From a virus, in the IMG/VR virus record IMGVR_UViG_3300025168_000038, positions 44,144 through 108,143 of that record: 64,000 nucleotides of DNA. One strand, written 5' to 3'. The notes beneath the pieces are model-generated. The model saw only the letters and a list, made by a program, of their open reading frames with translations, searched no databases and was not told the DNA's origin. Shown piece after piece: positions 7,097-13,900 of the stretch (the stretch's first letter is position 1; each line of letters begins with the position of its first letter). A program made the translations under genes and the position numbers.

Positions 7097-8722
7097 ATGG
7101 AATACAAAAAATATTACTGGCTTAATCAAGATAGCAGAACGTTTCTGTCTAGAGGTTATATAACTGAAACACCAGAACAAAGAATAAAAGACATTGCTAT
7201 TAAGGCAGAAAAATATTTAAACATCAAAGGCTTTGCTGAAAAGTTTGAAGACTATATGGCACGTGGTTTTTACTCTTTATCTACTCCTGTATGGATTAAC
7301 TTTGGTAAACAAAAAGGTTTGCCTATTAGTTGTTATGGTTCTAATATAGATGATAACTTAGATAGTATACTAAACGCAGGCCGTGAAATAGGTATGATGT
7401 CTAAGTATGGCGGAGGGACAAGTGCTTTCTTAGGAAACATTAGACCAAGAGGTAGTGAGATATCTACAGGCGGTCATGCTGATGGTCCTATTCACTATGC
7501 TAGGATGTATGATACAGTAGTTGATGTATGTAAACAATCAGAAGCTAGACGTGGTGCATGTGCAGTATATTTACCTGTAGAGCATCCAGATATTGCTGAG
7601 TTCCTAGACATAGGTACTGAAGGTAACCCTATACAAAACTTACAGTATGGTATTACTGTTACTGATGAATGGATGAAAGAAATGAAAGAAGGAGACAGAA
7701 AAAAACGTAAAGTTTGGGCTAAGATTATACAGCGTAGATCTGAGTTTGGATATCCTTATATAATGTTTAAAGATAATAGTAATAATAATTCTCCATATAA
7801 AGAAATAGGACTTGAAATTACAGCATCAAATCTATGTTCAGAGATACAGCTGCCAACAGATAGTTATAATTCTTTTGTGTGTTGTTTAGGATCTATAAAT
7901 CTATTACACTGGGATGAGATCAAAGAGACTGATGCAGTACAAACTTATGTATACTTTTTAAATGCTGTTATGGATGAGTTCATTATCAAGTCAGAAACAA
8001 TGCCCGGAATGAAAAGAGCATATAACTTTGCAGAAAAACACAGAGCAATTGGCTTAGGTGTATTAGGATACCATTCTTTATTTCAATCAAAGCTTATAGA
8101 GTTTGAATCACTAGAAGCTAAACAACTTAACTCAGAGATATTTAGAACAATAAAAGATAGAAGTGAAATAGCCTCAAGAAAACTAAACTCTGAATATGGA
8201 TATAGGTGTTTAAGAGAAGGTTATGCTAACACTACACTTATGGCTATTGCTCCTACTAAATCTAGCTCCTTTATACATGGTGCAGTCTCTATGGGTATAG
8301 AACCTATTAAGTCTAACTACTTTATTAAGGATCTTGCTAAGTCTAAAACAGTTTATAAAAATCCTTTTTTAGAGTGTGAGTTAGAAAAACATGGTATTAA
8401 TAATGATAAGACATGGAAATCTATACTTAAAAAAGACGGAAGTGTACAACACTTAGACTTTCCTACTAAGGCTGTGTTTAAATCATTTGTAGAGATAACA
8501 CCAAAGGAACTTGTACTACAAGCAGCACAAAGACAAAAGTATATTGATCAATCACAATCACTTAACTTAATGATAGACCCTTCTGTATCAGCTAAACAAA
8601 TTAATCAGTTGTATTTGTATGCACATGAGGAAGGAGTAAAAACCTTATACTATCAGTTTAGTAAGAGTTCTGCACAGGACTTTGCAAGAAACATTTTAGA
8701 GTGTGGTAGCTGTGAGGGTTAG
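7097..8722 (+). CDS. nrdA: Ribonucleotide reductase class I, large (catalytic) subunit, short form
   Basis: 541 residues from the start chosen here. An in-frame ATG at 7073 would add eight residues and overlap nrdB by 14 bp, but family members begin close to the YYWLNQDSRTFLSRGY block, so 7097 is preferred. The catalytic set is complete. Cys79 (GLPISCYGS) and Cys263 (FVCCLGSIN) form the redox pair. Asn245/Cys247/Glu249 (SNLCSEIQ) form the active-site thiyl triad. Tyr518-Tyr519 (LYYQF) carry the radical. Cys536/Cys539 in the tail (ECGSCEG) regenerate the disulfide. Compared with about 750 residues in E. coli NrdA, the N-terminal ATP-cone is absent, so dATP shut-off through the large subunit is not expected. 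Its last bases overlap the stop of a zinc-ribbon gene on the other strand. Confidence 0.93.
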   Translation: MEYKKYYWLNQDSRTFLSRGYITETPEQRIKDIAIKAEKYLNIKGFAEKFEDYMARGFYSLSTPVWINFGKQKGLPISCYGSNIDDNLDSILNAGREIGMMSKYGGGTSAFLGNIRPRGSEISTGGHADGPIHYARMYDTVVDVCKQSEARRGACAVYLPVEHPDIAEFLDIGTEGNPIQNLQYGITVTDEWMKEMKEGDRKKRKVWAKIIQRRSEFGYPYIMFKDNSNNNSPYKEIGLEITASNLCSEIQLPTDSYNSFVCCLGSINLLHWDEIKETDAVQTYVYFLNAVMDEFIIKSETMPGMKRAYNFAEKHRAIGLGVLGYHSLFQSKLIEFESLEAKQLNSEIFRTIKDRSEIASRKLNSEYGYRCLREGYANTTLMAIAPTKSSSFIHGAVSMGIEPIKSNYFIKDLAKSKTVYKNPFLECELEKHGINNDKTWKSILKKDGSVQHLDFPTKAVFKSFVEITPKELVLQAAQRQKYIDQSQSLNLMIDPSVSAKQINQLYLYAHEEGVKTLYYQFSKSSAQDFARNILECGSCEG

Positions 8723-8826
8723 TCTTTAATAAAAACTACAATATCACAACCATGACAAAAGTAATATTTGTCATCACCTGCACCAGAATAATAAGTCATT
8801 GCTGAATTGCATTTTTTACATCTCAT
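8719..8826 (-). CDS. 35-residue zinc-ribbon mini-protein
   Basis: ATG at 8826, TAA at 8719-8721. The product starts MRCKKCNSAM and contains YYFCHGCDIVVFIKD at its end. Two CxxC pairs (Cys3/Cys6 and Cys24/Cys27), 17 residues apart, form a classic zinc-ribbon knuckle arrangement. It is last in the minus-strand order after the thioredoxin-like gene, separated by 89 bp, and its stop overlaps the nrdA stop tail to tail by two bases. Such small ribbons bind nucleic acid or protein partners; nothing shows which. The neat Cys spacing and the fit to the nrdA end argue that it is a gene rather than chance. Confidence 0.6.
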   Translation of the reverse strand: MRCKKCNSAMTYYSGAGDDKYYFCHGCDIVVFIKD

Positions 8827-8895
8827 GTTTATTTTTGTTTTAAGTCATCTATTAATAGTTGACAAACTGTAAAAATAATAAATATATAAAATACT

Positions 8896-8911
8896 AAAAG
8901 TGTATACTTTT
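8896..8911 (-). terminator. Weak hairpin after the thioredoxin-like gene
   Basis: AAAAGT (8896-8901) pairs with ACTTTT (8906-8911) around a 4-base loop, 4 bp after the stop of the thioredoxin-like gene. Downstream on the minus strand the sequence is T-rich but without an immediate long T-run. It may be a weak terminator or chance in AT-rich DNA. Confidence 0.25.
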
Positions 8912-8915
8912 CCAC

Positions 8916-9335
8916 TTAGTAACTTGCTTCACGCCTAACTACTTCTATAGCTCTGACCATTTTGTTATAGTCTACAGGGCATAATAGATCAAGCTTAGCT
9001 CTTGCTGTAAATTTAATGTATGCATCACCCTTTAAATATAATAGTAGGGTTGGTGCCATTCTAATTCTAAGTTCTTTTTTTAATTTTGGTGATGTTGCAA
9101 TATCACATCTATAATATGTGACTCCTTCAAGTTTGTTAATTTTTTCCCAGTCTTGAAACGCATTATCTTTATTAAACTCTGCCCAGAATTCTACTACAAT
9201 TACATCATCTTCTTCATTTTCATCAAAAGCTGATCCTGCTGTAACTTTTTCTTCAAAGTTTTTATCTGTTATCCATTCCTGAGACAGTACAGTTGTTGTT
9301 GTTAAAAGCAATAATACTGTAAGGAGATACTTCAT
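8916..9335 (-). CDS. Secreted thioredoxin-fold protein lacking CxxC
   Basis: 139 residues. Residues 1-18 are a signal peptide (MKYLLTVLLLLTTTTVLS) with a likely cut before Gln19, a Bacteroidota-like site. The mature part has thioredoxin topology: VIVVEFWAEFNKDN (residues 45-58), where WCGPC would be expected, is followed by a helix, a strand YYRCDIA, and the cis-proline loop MAPTLLLYLKG (Pro95). Both active-site cysteines are missing, so it is unlikely to exchange disulfides and more likely binds a partner. The product should be periplasmic or surface-exposed. It is third in a cassette after the outer-membrane barrel and the membrane coiled coil, 1 bp from the latter. Confidence 0.75.
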   Translation of the reverse strand: MKYLLTVLLLLTTTTVLSQEWITDKNFEEKVTAGSAFDENEEDDVIVVEFWAEFNKDNAFQDWEKINKLEGVTYYRCDIATSPKLKKELRIRMAPTLLLYLKGDAYIKFTARAKLDLLCPVDYNKMVRAIEVVRREASY

Positions 9336-9336
9336 T

Positions 9337-9627
9337 TTAATTCTTTTTAGTTAACTCGTAGATTCTCTCTTCCATTTTGTCAAACTTTTCTAATAAAGCT
9401 TCTACATCTTCTTGAGTATCCATAATGGTTTGTCTAATAAGCTCATCTTTTAAATCATACTCTACTCTTTCTATTGGAGGTTTTGGATTCTCCATTGCCG
9501 TAGCTATGTCTGCTTTTAATGTAAACCACATTGTAGAAAGTGAGATTGTAAAGCCCACAACCATACCAATTGTTTTTAAATCTAAAGTTATTTTTGTTTT
9601 TTCTCCTATTTCTGGTACTCCTGCCAT
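9337..9627 (-). CDS. Membrane-anchored coiled-coil protein
   Basis: 96 residues. A short polar N-terminus (MAGVPEIGEKTKITLDLK) is followed by one membrane segment (about residues 18-38, TIGMVVGFTISLSTMWFTL). After that comes a charged, heptad-like C-terminal half (RVEYDLKDELIRQTIMDTQ, EDVEALLEKFDKMEERIYEL). The layout is that of a single-pass inner-membrane protein projecting a coiled coil. It lies between genes for an outer-membrane barrel and a secreted thioredoxin-fold protein, so it could link the inner membrane to them, much as spanins bridge the envelope; this is inference. No lipobox is present. Confidence 0.65.
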   Translation of the reverse strand: MAGVPEIGEKTKITLDLKTIGMVVGFTISLSTMWFTLKADIATAMENPKPPIERVEYDLKDELIRQTIMDTQEDVEALLEKFDKMEERIYELTKKN

Positions 9628-9639
9628 TGTTTTATTTTT

Positions 9640-10842
9640 TTACTTGAATGTATAATTTAATCCTAATGTTGTTTGAAACAGCTCACTGTCCCACATCTTA
9701 GAGTATTCTCCTTCCATAAATAACCCTATATTTTTATTTATCTTCCAGCCTAAGTTAGCACCAAAAGAATAGTCTGCCCATTGTTCTGGGTCATTATCCT
9801 CTATCAATCCTCCCTTACCCCAATTATTTCTGTTTAAATAAGAAACAACCTCATCACCTTTTAAGTAGTTATGGTAAGGTAATATATAGTTAGCATATGC
9901 ATGCAACCAAAAGTTTCTTTTATAATGATAAAAGTCCATCCCTACTATTGGTGCTATCTCACCAAATGCAGGCACCTCTTCTAACATTTCTCTATTATAA
10001 CGGTTCATTAAATCTGTAAATACAGTTTCTCTAAAATCAATATCAGAATAAGCTACAATAGTTCCATCTTGATCTCTCCATATCCAGTCTTGCATTTGTT
10101 GACCTGTTTCAGCATCTGTGTATGTAGTAAGATGATCAGTATAACCATATTCAAACCCTAATGTATACCAATAGTTAACTGGATATTCTTGACCGTTAAT
10201 TATTTGTGTTTCATTTAACCAGATTTCAATAGGGTTATAACCATATGCACGGCTATGAGTTCTATAAATTGCACCTGCAGAGATACTAAACTTTTCTCCT
10301 AAAGGCAACCTTAATCTTGCTTCTGCTGATTCATAGGCTAGATTTATCTTTCCTACCTCTCTTGACTCAACTTTAAAGATGTGATGGTCTCCTGTATGCT
10401 TTATGAAGAATCTGTGATTTCTAAACATCTCACCTCTCCAACGTTCTTTCTCCCAATGTAATTGATATTCTAAGCCTTTTAATGCAGAACTTGGAGCACT
10501 AAACGCTAACTGTTCTTCTGTACCATCATAAAAGTTTCTTGGTTTTCTCTCGTAACTAAACCTTGCTAGCTTTCTAATACCAAAACCAATTCTATAATCA
10601 TATGGATAGTCAGGTGTATTGTCTACTACAACAGGTATATCATACAGACCATTGCCATCTCCTGTTCTTACAAAATAGGTTGACACATCTTCTTCTATAG
10701 AGTTGTTTATATCAACAGCTCCGTATACAGTACCATATTTAATAAAATCTTTATATAGGGATTTAAAAAATGGTGAACCATCTTGAGCAGAAGCACCATT
10801 CATAACCAATATACACACTAATAAACTTACATATCTTTTCAT
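9640..10842 (-). CDS. Phage-encoded outer-membrane beta-barrel protein
   Basis: 400 residues with a signal peptide (MKRYVSLLVCILVMNGASA, cut before Gln20). The mature protein is rich in alternating aromatic strands (for example KFSISAGAIYRTH, NFWLHAYANYILPY, WADYSFGANLGWKI, GLFMEGEYSKM). It ends TTLGLNYTFK, the C-terminal strand with a near-terminal Phe that marks beta-barrels for outer-membrane insertion. The N-terminal part (FYDGTEEQLAFSAPSSALKG, then KGLEYQLHWEKERWRGEMF) also looks strand-rich. It is the first gene of the cassette 10842-8916, after a 93-bp gap holding a degenerate copy of the shared promoter-like motif. An outer-membrane protein in a phage could mask or replace a receptor or take part in lysis; which is unknown. 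Confidence 0.75.
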   Translation of the reverse strand: MKRYVSLLVCILVMNGASAQDGSPFFKSLYKDFIKYGTVYGAVDINNSIEEDVSTYFVRTGDGNGLYDIPVVVDNTPDYPYDYRIGFGIRKLARFSYERKPRNFYDGTEEQLAFSAPSSALKGLEYQLHWEKERWRGEMFRNHRFFIKHTGDHHIFKVESREVGKINLAYESAEARLRLPLGEKFSISAGAIYRTHSRAYGYNPIEIWLNETQIINGQEYPVNYWYTLGFEYGYTDHLTTYTDAETGQQMQDWIWRDQDGTIVAYSDIDFRETVFTDLMNRYNREMLEEVPAFGEIAPIVGMDFYHYKRNFWLHAYANYILPYHNYLKGDEVVSYLNRNNWGKGGLIEDNDPEQWADYSFGANLGWKINKNIGLFMEGEYSKMWDSELFQTTLGLNYTFK

Positions 10843-10873
10843 ATTGTAGTTTTGTTATGTTAATACTATTGGT

Positions 10874-10889
10874 TTATATAATAATATAA
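10874..10889. promoter_or_regulatory. AT palindrome with degenerate copy of the shared motif
   Basis: TTATATAATAATATAA is a perfect inverted repeat 32 bp upstream of the outer-membrane protein gene. On the minus strand it contains TATATTATTA, the 10-bp core of the shared motif, but the preceding bases are GTTCT rather than TTTTG. It may be a weaker member of the promoter-like family. Confidence 0.3.
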
Positions 10890-10935
10890 GAACTTTTTAT
10901 GAATCTAAGAAGAACTTAACCTGAAAATTTGGCAT

Positions 10936-13900
10936 TTAATTACCAATATACCAACTGTCAAGTTTCTCAAAAGATTCCCACTTTTGTATGCTTGATAGAA
11001 TTGGTGCTGCGTCAGCCAAGTTTTTCCAGAACTTTAAGTCTCCTTTTCTTGGTTTATTTTGATACACAAGATCACTATCCTCTCTAAACTCTGGGCTATC
11101 AAAACCATAATATGATCCATATGCTAAAGTACCTAGACCTACAGAAAAGGCTTCTGCTAACTCACCAAGAGTTCTTGTAGAAGCAATTGGACTACCAATC
11201 ATAGCAAAGAGTTCTTGTACACCATCAGGTGATATTGGAACAAACATTACCATTTCTTTATATGTTCTTTGTGTTTGATATTTTGCAAAGTTCTTTATTT
11301 TCTTAACCCATAGCGGCTCATCACCTTCATCATCATCCCATGCATTTTCTAATAGTGACATCATCATCATGCTTAATATAATCATAGATGCTTCACCAAC
11401 AGTTCTATTTATATTACCAACTTTGTTTTGTACTAAAGCTTCCATATCTGAAGCACTTATTTCCCCACCACTATCTGTTTGATTGTTTTCTCTGACAGAG
11501 TTTTTATATTCTGATACTACCTCACTCATTTTTACTTTTCCTGTTGCCACTTGTTTAAGTGAATATCTAAGAAACTGTAAAGATGATCTATATCTTCCTT
11601 CCATCCAACCTAAATTCTGATCATAGTACTGTTGTTGAAATCTAGCTCTCATTGCTGGTGGAAACCACTTATGAAACTGAAATAGTACTACACCCAACCA
11701 ATGATTCTGTGCAACCGTTCTATCTATTCTAGCATAGTTACCATGTGTCTGTTTGTTTACTTCTCTTATTTCATTTCTTATATCAGCAAAGGCTTTAGTA
11801 GATTGAGTCAGAGGCCCTCCTATTTCAACTTCTATTCCTGTTACTTTATTAGGAACATACTTAATCCACTTTTTATCATATGTAATCTCTTTCTTAACAG
11901 GATCCCATTGTGCAGCATCATACATACTAGCACTTGTGCCATCCTTTGCTATAAGCTGAGTATCAAATAATACAGCAGATCCAATTTTAGTTTGTACAGC
12001 ATATTCAAATCCATCCTGTAATGTATAACCTATAGCTTTAAATCTTTCCCAAATAGTTTTTTGTCCAGATGATTCTCTACCAGATTCTCTTATATCTTGA
12101 CTGTCATCCATCATTCTCCAGAACTCATTTACACCTTCATATTTATTTGTAGGTTTATTTGGATCATATGAACGTCCTGCAAAGTTTGTTGCACCTATAG
12201 TAGATACATCCACAACCTCTGGAATACCATACATTGCTGTTCTTTTAATAATTCCAGCCATTCCTTCTGTATTAAACTCTTTTTCTGCCCGCAAGTATGC
12301 TTTTCTTGAAAAGAATCTACCACCTATACCTTCTATTGTATTATTGACTTGACCTAATACAAAGTTATTTATGTTACCAAAAGGGTTAAAGGCTACATAA
12401 GCTAAGGATGAAACTGAAACTAACACCTCAACAAATCTGTCAACAAAACCTTTACTATCTTTAGCATTATTATATAATACCATCTTTTGCCACATTCGTG
12501 CTCTACGTACTACATTCTTTTGAAGTCCTTCATTACCAGCTTCACCTTTAATATTCCATTTTTCTGGTGTAACTTTATCTAACATTCCTGTAACTAAATT
12601 TCCTCCTGATTCAATGTATGATCTTTTTTCTAATACTTTTATTAATGCATTAATTGTATCTTCTACAGCACCCATAGTCTCAAAATGTTCAGCCATTCTA
12701 TTAAACTGTAATAAACTATCTGTTAAATCAGTGCTTACCTCACCTATAGTAGGCTGGCTTCTTTGTTTTTGTACTAAGCCTTCTAATATATTTCTTTGTT
12801 TATTATATTCTTTTAGTTTTATCTTTTTGTTTTTATAATCCTCTTTGAGCTGTGTAATTTTATTTTCTAACTGAGTAAGTCTTTCTTCTACTCTAGGGTT
12901 ACCAGTAAAAAATATAGGCATGCTATCCACTCTTTCTCCTAATTCATTAACAACAACAGTTTTCTGTTCTGTAGTAGATGTAAATAAATTTTTCATACTT
13001 CTACTTGACTTAGCCCACATTCTGGTAAAGAATCCTCCATAAGCGTTTTTCTTTAAGTCATCTGCAATATTACTTTTTACCAACGGTATACTACCTAACA
13101 TCTTTTGTCTTGTCTGTGGGGGTAATTTACTAAGCATCTCTCCTTCATACAACTCTATAAACATATCATAGTATTCTCTACGTGCTACAGCTAATGCATC
13201 ATTAACCTTAGGATCCATTATATCTATGTACTTTTGACTTCGCATATCTTCTGGCTTACCTGTTTTTGGATCTATAGGTCTAGCTATTAGTCTAGGTTCA
13301 ATGTAATCTTGCTTTACAGATGGATAAGTTTCATCACGTTTAATTTGACCTGTAGGCTCACCTGCCTTTTTAAAAGCTTTTACATAATCTGTAGTTCTAT
13401 AATACTTAGCTCTATATTTAGTGTAGTCATTTTTTGATACACCACTACGCTTTTCCCAACTAAAAGACCTAGAGTTCCACTCTTCATAAACATTACGCAC
13501 ATCTTTAAACTCTTGTGTATATCTATGATAGTCACCATCTATTGGTTGTTTCTGATCATTGATTATTTCAGCTCTCATAAACTGATTCACATTAGTCTTT
13601 AATCTAGATAGTTTTTTATTCCATTCTATATCTTTTCTACCTTGAGCTGTCTTTTTTGCTTCTTCAAGATTTGTAACATCTGCATATTGAAAAGGTACAC
13701 CCGCTTCATCTTGTGTTGCAGCAAACAAATCTCTACGTCTTTCACGGAATTTTAAACTTAATGGTTGTACATATGCATCAGGTTTTAGCTGACCGTTCTC
13801 ATCAAAATTTAACATGAAATCATAGAGCCTATTTTTAGATACACCAGGTTGAAGTAATCTAAGCTTTTCAGCTGCAGCTATAACTTTGCTATCACGCATA

